The translations under genes were made by a program, and so were the position numbers. The notes below the pieces were generated by a model that saw nothing but the letters and a program-made list of their open reading frames with translations, was not told the DNA's origin and did no database searches. A DNA stretch of 64,000 nt, taken from Tatlockia sp. GTDB taxonomy: Bacteria; Pseudomonadota; Gammaproteobacteria; Legionellales; Legionellaceae. Shown here in pieces: positions 35,288 to 43,757 of the stretch. The stretch covers positions 248,001 to 312,000 of the forward strand of contig JACCWI010000055.1 of NCBI GenBank assembly GCA_013697725.1, written 5' to 3'. The number at the start of each line of letters is the position of its first letter. Position 1 is the first letter of the stretch.

Positions 35288-35300
35288 TGCTAACCTCTAG

Positions 35301-36047
35301 TTAATACATGTGCAAACCGCCATTGACTGAGAGATTCGCGCCGGTTATATAACGACTTTTTTCATTGAGTAAAAAATCCACAACCCAGGCAATTTCTTCC
35401 GGTTCAGCCAACCGTTTTGCCGGAATAAGCTGTATAATTGCCTCTAAAATATCGGGGCGAATATTTTGCATTAAGCGGGTATTTACATAACCCGGTGAAA
35501 TACTATTTACTGTAATATTTTTTGCCATTAATTCCTGCGCAAGGCTCTTGGTAAAGCCATAGACGCCAGCTTTAGAGGCCGCATAATTAGCTTGGGAAAA
35601 TTGGCCTTTTTGAGCATTCACTGAAGAGATATTAATTATTCGGCCAGATTCCTGAGCGCGCATAGTATCAACTACCTGCCTGGTTACGTTAAACATTCCA
35701 TCCAGGTTGACACGAAGAACTTCGTCCCATTGCTGTTTTGTCATTTTATGAAAAACCGCATCACGAGTGATCCCTGCATTATTAATGACCACATCAATAC
35801 GGCCAAATTCTTTGAGAATATTGGTAATAACGAGCTCACAATCCGCAAAATTACTCACATCCATGCGGCGATAGAATACTTGACCATAGCCTAATTCATG
35901 CAACTCGGCCTGCCAAATACCTCCTTGATCTAAAGATAGGATATCAAGGGCAATAACTTTGCCATAAAGAGGATTAAGTTGTTTGGCCAAGGCTGTGCCA
36001 ATATCCCCAGTTCCGCCAGTAATTAGTGCGACTTTGTCATTAAGCAT
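35301..36047 (-). CDS. phaB: Acetoacetyl-CoA reductase (second copy)
   Basis: NADPH-dependent short-chain dehydrogenase that makes (R)-3-hydroxybutyryl-CoA for PhaC. The cofactor loop is ALITGGTGDIGTALAKQL, the structural motif NNAGITRDA, and the catalytic Ser-Tyr-Lys are in NISSVNAQKGQFSQANYAAS followed by KAG. The end TGANLSVNGGLHM is typical of PhaB. At 248 residues it is full length. It is a tandem paralogue of the gene just upstream, 25 bases away; the two differ most in the region after the first strand (QGGIWQAELHELGYGQVF). Confidence 0.92.
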   Translation of the reverse strand: MLNDKVALITGGTGDIGTALAKQLNPLYGKVIALDILSLDQGGIWQAELHELGYGQVFYRRMDVSNFADCELVITNILKEFGRIDVVINNAGITRDAVFHKMTKQQWDEVLRVNLDGMFNVTRQVVDTMRAQESGRIINISSVNAQKGQFSQANYAASKAGVYGFTKSLAQELMAKNITVNSISPGYVNTRLMQNIRPDILEAIIQLIPAKRLAEPEEIAWVVDFLLNEKSRYITGANLSVNGGLHMY

Positions 36048-36072
36048 TAGTTCCCCATAGCTCTAGTTTGCA

Positions 36073-36813
36073 TTACATGTATTGGCCGCCATTAATATCA
36101 ATATTGGCGCCGGTGATGAACCCTGTTTGTGATGCTGCCAAAAAGGCAACCACCTCAGCAATCTCTTCAGGTTTCCCCAAACGCCCAACAGGAATTGCGG
36201 CAGTAATTGTTTTTAAGACCTCGGGTTTCATCGCGGCTAGCATCGGTGTATCGATATATCCGGGCGAGATTGTATTAACAGTGATGCCTTTTGATGCAAC
36301 TTCCAGAGCCAAACTTTTACTAAAACCAAAGAGTGCAGCCTTGGTTGCCGCATAATTACATTGACCAAACTGCCCCTTACGGCCATTAATTGATGAGATA
36401 TTAATAATTCGCCCATAGCCCTTATCCAGCATGGATGGCAGTACATTGCGGGTCACATTAAAAACAGAGGTAAGATTGGCGTCGAGTACTTGATGCCATT
36501 GCTGTGGAGTCATTTTTTTGAGGCAAGCATCCGCGGTTATTCCTGCATTATTGACTAGCACATCGAAGCGATTATAGCGCTCCATAATCAATGAGCTCAG
36601 TTTTTCGCAATCCTCAAATTTGGCAATATCAGCATAAATAATGTCGATATCGTAGCCTGCTTTTTTTTGTTCTTCTTGCCAGCGCTTTGCTTCCTCATGA
36701 TTTCCCTGCTTGTAGTAGCACGCTATTACTTGATAGTCTGCAGCGAGTCGCTGACAGATTGCAGTGCCTATCCCGCCCGTTCCTCCGGTTACAACGGCTG
36801 TCATTCGTTCCAT
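36073..36813 (-). CDS. phaB: Acetoacetyl-CoA reductase (first copy)
   Basis: A 246-residue short-chain dehydrogenase closely related to the next gene. Key motifs are VVTGGTGGIGTAICQRL, VLVNNAGITADACLKKMTPQ, and the Ser-Tyr-Lys site in INISSINGRKGQFGQCNYAA followed by TKA. The C-terminus TGANIDINGGQYM matches PhaB. It is the first gene of a four-gene run (phaB, phaB, phaR, phasin), divergent from the MMPL transporter across 156 bp. No beta-ketothiolase (phaA) is in the locus, so acetoacetyl-CoA must come from a thiolase elsewhere. Confidence 0.93.
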   Translation of the reverse strand: MERMTAVVTGGTGGIGTAICQRLAADYQVIACYYKQGNHEEAKRWQEEQKKAGYDIDIIYADIAKFEDCEKLSSLIMERYNRFDVLVNNAGITADACLKKMTPQQWHQVLDANLTSVFNVTRNVLPSMLDKGYGRIINISSINGRKGQFGQCNYAATKAALFGFSKSLALEVASKGITVNTISPGYIDTPMLAAMKPEVLKTITAAIPVGRLGKPEEIAEVVAFLAASQTGFITGANIDINGGQYM

Positions 36814-36969
36814 GAATCATTTCTCCCTTTATGATATATATGACTGCTTAGTACTACTTCAAATCAAATCAAGACTAAAGTCAATGCTAGAAATTTCATA
36901 ATTAAGCAATAATCTATTAATGGTCTTGTATGGTCTGAGTTATAATTGAAAATTTAAGGTAGAAAAAGC

Positions 36970-39195
36970 ATGGAAAAAAATATTTTTTATAAATTAGGCA
37001 ACCTTGCTTATTCTCTACGTTGGTATTTGATTGCGCTCTGGTCTATATTGATTTTAGTTTCTGTATTTGTGCTTGTTGATACCACCGCCCCCTTTAAAAG
37101 CACGGGCTTTAGCGATGAAAATTCAAAAAGCGTTAAGGCTCAAGACTTTATTAATAAAAAATTGGGCTACAACGATGCTAATAAATTCCTGATTATTTAC
37201 CATAGCTCGAAGTTATTGGCGGCCGATCCACTTTTTAATACTAAAATAAAAAAATCCCTGGCTAAATTAGATGACTTCCCCATTAAGCATGAAATAATTC
37301 TACCTTCAGAGAATAAAAATCAAATTTCTAAAGACAAACATACGGCTTATGTTGCGCTAATTATAAAAAGCAAAGAGGTGCTTGATGATAAAAAACTGGC
37401 TGAGCTTGAGGCTTTAATTCAACAGCCCAGTGATATGACAGTTACCCTTGGCGGACAAGCCTTATTTATTAACGAAATTAATAAACAAACTGAGACTGAC
37501 CTTTACAGAGCTGATTTTATTGCCACACCCGCGGCAATTATTACCTTATTGCTTGTGTTTGGTTCATTGACTGCGGCGTTGCTTCCTATTCTTTTAGGCG
37601 GCGGTTGTGCCTTAGTTATTTTAACCTCTCTATATTTAATCGGTCAAAGCTATACGCTTTCTATCTATACTTTGAACATTGCTCTATTGCTTGGGCTTTG
37701 TTTGAGTTTGGATTATTCATTATTTATCATTTATAGATTCCGCGAAGAGCTCCGTAATGGCAAGGCCATTAAAAATGTTATTGCTACAACTGTCGAAACT
37801 GCAGGCAAAGCGATCTTTTTTAGCGGGTTAGCTGTTTTAGTCAGCTTGAGTGCTTTATTTTTATTTCCAATCAATATTCTTTTTTCAATGGCCGTCGGTG
37901 GAATAATCGCGGTACTTGTGGCTGTCTTAAATGCGATAGTTGTTTTACCTGCTGTGCTTGGCGTACTTAAGCATCGAATTGATTTTTTATCACTGCCTTT
38001 TAACAACAAAGAAAAAGCTCCACGTTCAGCCTTTTGGCATTGGCTTGCTGAAAAAATAGTGAAAAGACCGCTTGCTTTTTTCTTCCCAATTTTGGCCTTT
38101 CTTTTGTTACTCGGTTATCCATTTTTGTCAGCAAAATTTGGAGTTTCTGATTATCGAATCACACCAAAAAATTCCGAAAGCCGGCAATTTTTTGATAGAT
38201 ATGAGGAAAGTTTTAATATAAAAGATTTAACGCCGCTAACTTTATTAATTAAATCGCCTAATAGTGAGATTCTGTCTCTTGATAATTTAGTAAGAATAGA
38301 CAAACTGGTCAATAAATTGGAAGATTATTCATCCATTAAATCGGTCAAAGGAATTATTTCCTCTAATTCAAAATTGACTGCAAAAAACTATCACATGCTT
38401 TATTCTTTACCTAAAGCGCAGCGGCCAGATCCGGTAAAAAAATTACTGTCAACGACTACTCGCTCCGGGTTTACTATTCTCACTATAAACAGCAAATATG
38501 AGTTAAATTCTGAGAAAACCTCAGCCTTGGTAAAAAAATTAAAAAATACCAAATTTTCATCAAGTTTCCATACAGCATTAACCGGTACACCGGTTGTAAA
38601 TGTGGATGTTTTGGCTCAAATTTATAAAAATCTACCTTATGCAATATTATGGATAATGTTTTTTACCTATTTTATTTTATTGATTTTATTGCGATCTTTG
38701 CTGTTACCTTTAAAAGCTATCTTGGTTAATCTCTTAAGTTTATGTGCTTGTTACGGCGCATTAGTGCTGGTATTCCAGGACGGATATTTAGCTAATTTCC
38801 TAAATTTTGAGCCTCAAGGTATTCTTGATATTAGCTTATTAGTGATTATTTTTTGTGCATTATTTGGCTTCTCAATGGATTATGAAGTTTTCCTTCTATC
38901 CCGCATCAATGAAGCTTATCTAGAATGCAAAGATAACAAAAAAAGTATTGTGTTTGGTATTGAGCGTTCGAGCCGCATTATTACCTCAGCAGCTTTGATC
39001 GTCATTGTCATTTGTGCCTCATTTTTAGTCGCTGATGTATTAATGGTTAAAGCTTTTGGCCTGGGTATTGCAGTAGCAATCTTTGTCGATGCCTTTTTGA
39101 TACGAACTTTCCTTGTGCCTTCTGCGATGGCTCTGCTTGGAAAATGGTGCTGGTATCTGCCCAAATGGATGGATAAAACTTTACCTAAATTGTAA
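36970..39195 (+). CDS. MMPL/RND-family lipid or metabolite exporter
   Basis: A 741-residue inner-membrane transporter with two repeats, each made of one membrane helix, a soluble periplasmic loop and a bundle of five or more helices. In the first repeat the loop spans about residues 45-175 and the helices about 178-345; the pattern GLCLSLDYSLFIIYRFREEL (about 240-260) is the MMPL signature. The second repeat has FGFSMDYEVFLLSRINEAY (about 635-655), with the conserved Asp-Tyr pair used for proton coupling. MMPL proteins export lipids, glycolipids or peptides. It precedes the peptide synthetase by 68 bp on the same strand, so it may export that product. Confidence 0.9.
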   Translation: MEKNIFYKLGNLAYSLRWYLIALWSILILVSVFVLVDTTAPFKSTGFSDENSKSVKAQDFINKKLGYNDANKFLIIYHSSKLLAADPLFNTKIKKSLAKLDDFPIKHEIILPSENKNQISKDKHTAYVALIIKSKEVLDDKKLAELEALIQQPSDMTVTLGGQALFINEINKQTETDLYRADFIATPAAIITLLLVFGSLTAALLPILLGGGCALVILTSLYLIGQSYTLSIYTLNIALLLGLCLSLDYSLFIIYRFREELRNGKAIKNVIATTVETAGKAIFFSGLAVLVSLSALFLFPINILFSMAVGGIIAVLVAVLNAIVVLPAVLGVLKHRIDFLSLPFNNKEKAPRSAFWHWLAEKIVKRPLAFFFPILAFLLLLGYPFLSAKFGVSDYRITPKNSESRQFFDRYEESFNIKDLTPLTLLIKSPNSEILSLDNLVRIDKLVNKLEDYSSIKSVKGIISSNSKLTAKNYHMLYSLPKAQRPDPVKKLLSTTTRSGFTILTINSKYELNSEKTSALVKKLKNTKFSSSFHTALTGTPVVNVDVLAQIYKNLPYAILWIMFFTYFILLILLRSLLLPLKAILVNLLSLCACYGALVLVFQDGYLANFLNFEPQGILDISLLVIIFCALFGFSMDYEVFLLSRINEAYLECKDNKKSIVFGIERSSRIITSAALIVIVICASFLVADVLMVKAFGLGIAVAIFVDAFLIRTFLVPSAMALLGKWCWYLPKWMDKTLPKL

Positions 39196-39263
39196 AACCT
39201 GGAGTTATCCTTGAGCTTGCCCTAAAACTAAAGAAGGGCAGCCTCTAATTATAGGATTGCCGC

Positions 39264-42200
39264 ATGAAAGCTAATTTGAGGCAAGAGATTCCCGATACTT
39301 TGATTGCAATGTTTGAGTTGCAGCTAAGTAAAACCCCTGGGAATCCCGCTGTGATTTTTGGTGACCATGGCCTTAGTTATCTAGAGCTAAATGAAAAAGC
39401 AAATCAATTTGCACATTATTTATTAAATTTAGGGATAGAAGAAGATACAGCGATTGCTATCTTTATGGATAGATCAATTGAGCTTTTCATTGTTATGCTG
39501 GGTATTTTAAAAGCCGGTGCCGCCTATGTGCCCTTGGATAAAAGTTCTCCTCAAGAACGATTAACAACTATCTTAAACGATAACCAAATTTCATTTTTAG
39601 TGACGACTCAAGCGAATCCATTGTCGTTTGAAAATTTTAAGGGAAAAATTATAGGGTATGACCGGGTTTCAAGTGATTTTCAAAAAATTCTACCCTTACC
39701 TCAAATTAAAGCCCAGCAACTGGCTTATATCATATTTACTTCGGGCTCTACGGGCTCACCTAAAGGTGTGCTGGTGGAGCATCGAAGTATCATTAACTAT
39801 GCACTCTGGTTTGCTAATTTCTGCGGTATTGAAACTGGTGAACGCATTGATTTTTCCTCAAACCCTGCCTTTGATTTTGCATTAACGACGACTTTAGTAC
39901 CTCTTTTATTTGGACTCACTGTAGTGATTGGGAAAGACCTAATAAAAAAAGATCCTAAACTTTATTTGAATTATCTTGAATCCAATCGTGTAAATTACAT
40001 CAAACTTACCCCGGGTTATTTTAATTTGTTGTTATATCAAGAAAAGATTGCGAAAATCCCGCTGCGATATTTAAAAAAAATCATTCTGGGAGGAGAGAGT
40101 TTACTGTCTCCCGATTGTGTTTCCTGGTTAACCTTATTTCCTAATCATATTTTATTTAATGAATACGGACCAACCGAAGCGTCGGTTGGAGTTTCTGTTT
40201 TTCGAATTGATAAAAATAATGTAGAAAAATTAGGGGAAATTGTACCCATTGGTCAAATAATTCCTAATTGTAATTATTTTCTTTTAGATGAGCAATTAAA
40301 CCCTAGCGATGAAGAAGGCGAACTTTATTTGGGAGGAGTTTGTCTCGCAAGAGGCTATTTAAACAATAAAAAGGTCACCGAAAAATCGTTTATTAAGGCA
40401 CCATCTAACCTTGCCAAGGGTGAGCGCTTATATAAAACCGGTGATTTATGCAAAAGGCTTACTGATGGCGGACTTGAATGCAAAGGTAGGATTGATGAAC
40501 AAGTTAAAATCAGGGGATTTCGCATTGAACCCGCTGAGATTGAAAAATTTTTGCTCCAATATTCGCTTATAAAATCCGCCGTCGTAAAAGCGATCCCTGG
40601 TCCTCATAATCAAAAAGTTTTAGTAGCCTATTATATTCTTAAAAATGAGAGACAAAGGGTTAATGAAAAACTATTATGTCAATTTTTAAAACGATATTTA
40701 CCAGAGTTTATGCTTCCTTCTTTTTTTGTAAAAATGGATGTATTTCCCCTAAATGCGAATGAAAAAATAGACCGCAAAGCCTTGCCTTTGCCTCCAACAA
40801 AGCCGACTTTAGATTTTAAAGCGCCTTCAAATACTATTGAAAAAATAGTCATGGAAATTTGGGCTAAAGAATTAGGTATGGACGCTGTTTCTGTAAATGC
40901 CAATTTTTTTGAGCTGGGTGGTCATTCTTTATCGGCTGCTAAAATAATTTCAAGCCTGCGATACATTTTAAATAAAGAATTCAGTCTACAAGAGCTTTAT
41001 CAAAATCCTACAATTGCACAAATTTCAAAACTTTTAAAAAAACGAAAAAACCTTAAACAGCCTGCTAAAAAGCGCATAAAAAAAGATTTTTATTTACCCT
41101 TAAGTGACTTTCAATTTACTTTATGGTTGTCTACTCTTTTTGAGCCTAAAGCTAAAAAGTTAAATATCTGTCTTCGGAAACGTTTTCAGGGGATTTTAGA
41201 TGAAAAAATTCTTAAGAAAGCCTTTGCTTTGCTAATAAAAAAACATGAAGTTTTATCCTATAAAGTATCTTCTTTTAATCCTAGACAGTACCCTGTAAAA
41301 GGTTTGAAATTTGAATTGGCTACTGAAGATTTTGAAAAGCTTTCTCCCGCTTTTTGCGAAGCAGAATTGGAACGCTCTTTTGGGGAATTAAATTTATTAT
41401 CCTGGCCGAAAAATTCTGTCCCTTTGCGGGCACGCTTGTTTCATTTAAGTGACAATAGATTGGAGTTACAACTCGCAATGCCGCATATTCTTTCTGATGA
41501 AATTTCTCTTGAAATTCTAATTTCAGATTTATCTGACTTCTATCTGACTAAATCAACACAAATTGAGAATTTAGAAGAAAATTATCGCGACTATCTAATT
41601 AATGAACAGAGCTATATAAAGACACATTTGCATAAAGATTTTTCTTTCTGGAAAAACTATTTACAAGATGCAACTTTGTTTATTTTACCTGAGAAATTCA
41701 TTGTTCCTAACATGCACAAATCAAAGCTTTCTTATTCGAAATATACGCAAATTCCTGAAAAGAGTATTGAAAAATTAAAAGGCTTTTGTGTTAAAAATCA
41801 AATTAGTTTAGATACGGGTATTTCGGGAGTTTTAATTTCAGCACTTTCTAACTGTTGCGGACAATTAGTTGGAAACGGCTCAATATGCTTTAATAAAATA
41901 CAATCAACCCGCAATGAAAGGCGTTATGAAAAAACGATTGGTTGCTTCTTGAATATTGTACCATTGAAATTATCAATTAACCCACAACAAGAGTTACACA
42001 ACCTATGCCAGCAAATCCATGAAGCAATGATTGTAACAAGTCCTTATCAGCGTTGTTCTAATCTTGTAAAATTAGCCTCTATATCTAATTTTCAGCAGCT
42101 AAGTAAAATTAAGAATTTGGCAATTAGTGCAGTGGTCAGTTTTTATAATTACCTGGTTTCATCCTATAAATTAGACAAAAAAATTGTCAATTGCGGCGCT

Positions 42201-42479
42201 CGTTTAGTTCGAAGAAAAGCAAATGAGTTTCTTATCAATGTGAATATTCAAAATTCGTTTCTGAATAGCAACAAGGATAATCAGTCTTTATTTGGTTTAA
42301 CAACTGAGCCTTTAAAATCGCAGCATCCTGAGCTGCTTCAAGTTGATAATTTTCTGGATGTTTGTTTTTTACGTTTACCCGACCTTAAACCCTATATGGT
42401 GGTCTCAGCCAATTTAACTCCTGAATTTAAAGAGTTACTTGCGCAAGAAATATTAAATTTATGTGAAAAAATTGAATAA
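39264..42479 (+). CDS. Single-module nonribosomal peptide synthetase (A-T-C)
   Basis: The 1071 residues form an adenylation domain (about 10-500), a carrier domain (about 520-600) and a C-terminal condensation domain (about 605-1065), with no thioesterase or reductase. Core motifs are YIIFTSGSTGSPKGV (A3), NEYGPTE (A5), YKTGDL (A7), GRIDEQVKIRGFRIEPAEIE (A8) and NANEKIDRKAL (A10). The carrier serine is Ser555 in LGGHSLSA. The condensation motif HHxxxDG is degenerate: PHILSDE, keeping the catalytic second His741 and Asp745. Aligning by eye to GrsA gives specificity residues D-F-T-K-I-G-E-V-G-K, close to the asparagine code D-L-T-K-L-G-E-V-G-K. Codons are unusually rich in AAA and AAT. It probably forms an operon with the MMPL exporter. 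Confidence 0.92.
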   Translation: MKANLRQEIPDTLIAMFELQLSKTPGNPAVIFGDHGLSYLELNEKANQFAHYLLNLGIEEDTAIAIFMDRSIELFIVMLGILKAGAAYVPLDKSSPQERLTTILNDNQISFLVTTQANPLSFENFKGKIIGYDRVSSDFQKILPLPQIKAQQLAYIIFTSGSTGSPKGVLVEHRSIINYALWFANFCGIETGERIDFSSNPAFDFALTTTLVPLLFGLTVVIGKDLIKKDPKLYLNYLESNRVNYIKLTPGYFNLLLYQEKIAKIPLRYLKKIILGGESLLSPDCVSWLTLFPNHILFNEYGPTEASVGVSVFRIDKNNVEKLGEIVPIGQIIPNCNYFLLDEQLNPSDEEGELYLGGVCLARGYLNNKKVTEKSFIKAPSNLAKGERLYKTGDLCKRLTDGGLECKGRIDEQVKIRGFRIEPAEIEKFLLQYSLIKSAVVKAIPGPHNQKVLVAYYILKNERQRVNEKLLCQFLKRYLPEFMLPSFFVKMDVFPLNANEKIDRKALPLPPTKPTLDFKAPSNTIEKIVMEIWAKELGMDAVSVNANFFELGGHSLSAAKIISSLRYILNKEFSLQELYQNPTIAQISKLLKKRKNLKQPAKKRIKKDFYLPLSDFQFTLWLSTLFEPKAKKLNICLRKRFQGILDEKILKKAFALLIKKHEVLSYKVSSFNPRQYPVKGLKFELATEDFEKLSPAFCEAELERSFGELNLLSWPKNSVPLRARLFHLSDNRLELQLAMPHILSDEISLEILISDLSDFYLTKSTQIENLEENYRDYLINEQSYIKTHLHKDFSFWKNYLQDATLFILPEKFIVPNMHKSKLSYSKYTQIPEKSIEKLKGFCVKNQISLDTGISGVLISALSNCCGQLVGNGSICFNKIQSTRNERRYEKTIGCFLNIVPLKLSINPQQELHNLCQQIHEAMIVTSPYQRCSNLVKLASISNFQQLSKIKNLAISAVVSFYNYLVSSYKLDKKIVNCGARLVRRKANEFLINVNIQNSFLNSNKDNQSLFGLTTEPLKSQHPELLQVDNFLDVCFLRLPDLKPYMVVSANLTPEFKELLAQEILNLCEKIE

Positions 42480-42561
42480 TTAGGAAGAAAAGAGAATTCT
42501 TATTTTTTATTTTGTAATATTTTGGTAGAGTCTCAAGGTCGTAAATACTTAGAGAGTTAAT

Positions 42562-42945
42562 ATGTTAAAAAATGTGTACTTTACTTTAATAATGCTTGGA
42601 TTTCTATTCTCTCCACATGCATTTTCTTATCAAAATGTCGAAGTTAATCCTGCATTCGCATGCCAAAATGCTGAATCAACAGAAAAATCTAATTTTTGCA
42701 GCAGTTTTACCGTGGCTGCTAAATGTCATTGCGTCGCAAATGGATTGGGTCCGGCTTGCCAAAGTGTTGACCATATCGCTGCGCGTTTAACTAGTTTTTT
42801 TGGAAGTTTAGATAAAGCCTGTCGTGTTCAGAGAAATACTACCCCTCAAAATTGTTTGGATAGTTGGAATTGTTATCTTTATGGTGGAGTTGACTCTTTC
42901 AATAGACCATGCAATGCAACTGGTATTGCCTGTCCGAAGTCTTAA
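42562..42945 (+). CDS. Secreted cysteine-rich protein of unknown function
   Basis: A 127-residue protein with a clear signal peptide (cleavage probably after AFS, residue 22). The mature part contains ten cysteines, including a Cys-His-Cys group (AAKCHCVANGLGPAC) and three more pairs toward the C-terminus, ending GIACPKS. Spacing suggests up to five disulfides, so a stable periplasmic or extracellular protein. I know no family with this pattern. The next gene, an outer-membrane barrel, begins 23 bases after its stop, so the two are probably co-transcribed. Confidence 0.75.
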   Translation: MLKNVYFTLIMLGFLFSPHAFSYQNVEVNPAFACQNAESTEKSNFCSSFTVAAKCHCVANGLGPACQSVDHIAARLTSFFGSLDKACRVQRNTTPQNCLDSWNCYLYGGVDSFNRPCNATGIACPKS

Positions 42946-42968
42946 TCGCTGTTTAAGGGTCTCTCATT

Positions 42969-43631
42969 GTGAGCATAAAAAAAATTTCCAGATTTAGTTT
43001 TTTACCATTATTTTTTTATTCTTTATTATGCTTTGGCAATGAGGGAAGTTCCTTAGCTATTAATTCGGCTTTTTATTTAGGTTTTCTTGGTGGCTATGGT
43101 TCAACCACCTGGAATGGCTTAGTGCCTAATAATTTAGATCAAAATTTAGCCCTCAGTTTATCTACACCTATTAAAGCAACTGAAGGAGGAGGAGTTTGGG
43201 GCTTCATCGCTGGTCATGAATTTATCCCTGCTTTAGCTCTTGAGCTTAGTTATATGAATTACCCGCAAGCAAAATTGCTTTTCGATGAAACCAGTTTATT
43301 TAGCTTTGATCATGATAATTTGACTATTTTAGAGACAAAAACTGAAACGGTTAGCTTAATGGCTAAAATCATGCTGCCCATCTCCACCACCTCTTTTAGA
43401 GTTTACTCCAGTGCTGGAGCTGCAGGTGTACATCGAAAAGACATGCTTTTAAATGATTGGCGTCTAAGCCCAACGTTTGGTCTTGGTCTTAACTATCAAT
43501 TTACCAGGCATTTGATGGCCGAACTCGGCGGAAATTACACTGCCGGTTATGGAGAGTCTCAGCTAAGCCCCACTGAAAGCTATTTTCCTTTCCTCTATTC
43601 CATCACTGCACGTTTGGCTTATCGTTTTTAA
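42969..43631 (+). CDS. Outer-membrane beta-barrel protein (OmpA/Opa-like)
   Basis: A 220-residue protein starting with GTG. A signal peptide ends near residue 23 (CFG before NEG). Alternating hydrophobic strands follow: AFYLGFLGGYGSTTW, GVWGFIAGHEFIPALALELS, TVSLMAKIMLPIS, FRVYSSAGAAGVH, PTFGLGLNYQFTRHLMAEL, and a final strand SITARLAYRF ending in Phe, the BAM recognition signal. This is the eight-stranded OmpA-like or Opa-like barrel pattern. Substrate or ligand is unknown. It lies directly after the cysteine-rich secreted protein and ends at a strong terminator. Confidence 0.82.
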   Translation: MSIKKISRFSFLPLFFYSLLCFGNEGSSLAINSAFYLGFLGGYGSTTWNGLVPNNLDQNLALSLSTPIKATEGGGVWGFIAGHEFIPALALELSYMNYPQAKLLFDETSLFSFDHDNLTILETKTETVSLMAKIMLPISTTSFRVYSSAGAAGVHRKDMLLNDWRLSPTFGLGLNYQFTRHLMAELGGNYTAGYGESQLSPTESYFPFLYSITARLAYRF

Positions 43632-43681
43632 TTGCTTTAAACTATAAAAAACCTTTACTGGCTCTATTTTTTGAAAATAAC

Positions 43682-43714
43682 TTAAAGACAGCGAAATTGT
43701 TTCGCTGTCTTTAA
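43682..43714. terminator. Bidirectional terminator between barrel gene and topA
   Basis: TTAAAGACAGCGAAA (43682-43696) and TTTCGCTGTCTTTAA (43700-43714) form a perfect 15-bp stem with a three-base loop, between convergent genes. The minus-strand exit is TTAAAG and AT-rich sequence; the plus-strand exit is A-rich. Confidence 0.8.
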
Positions 43715-43757
43715 AAAATAATAGTTCTTACTAAATGGTAAAACATTAAATTCAATA

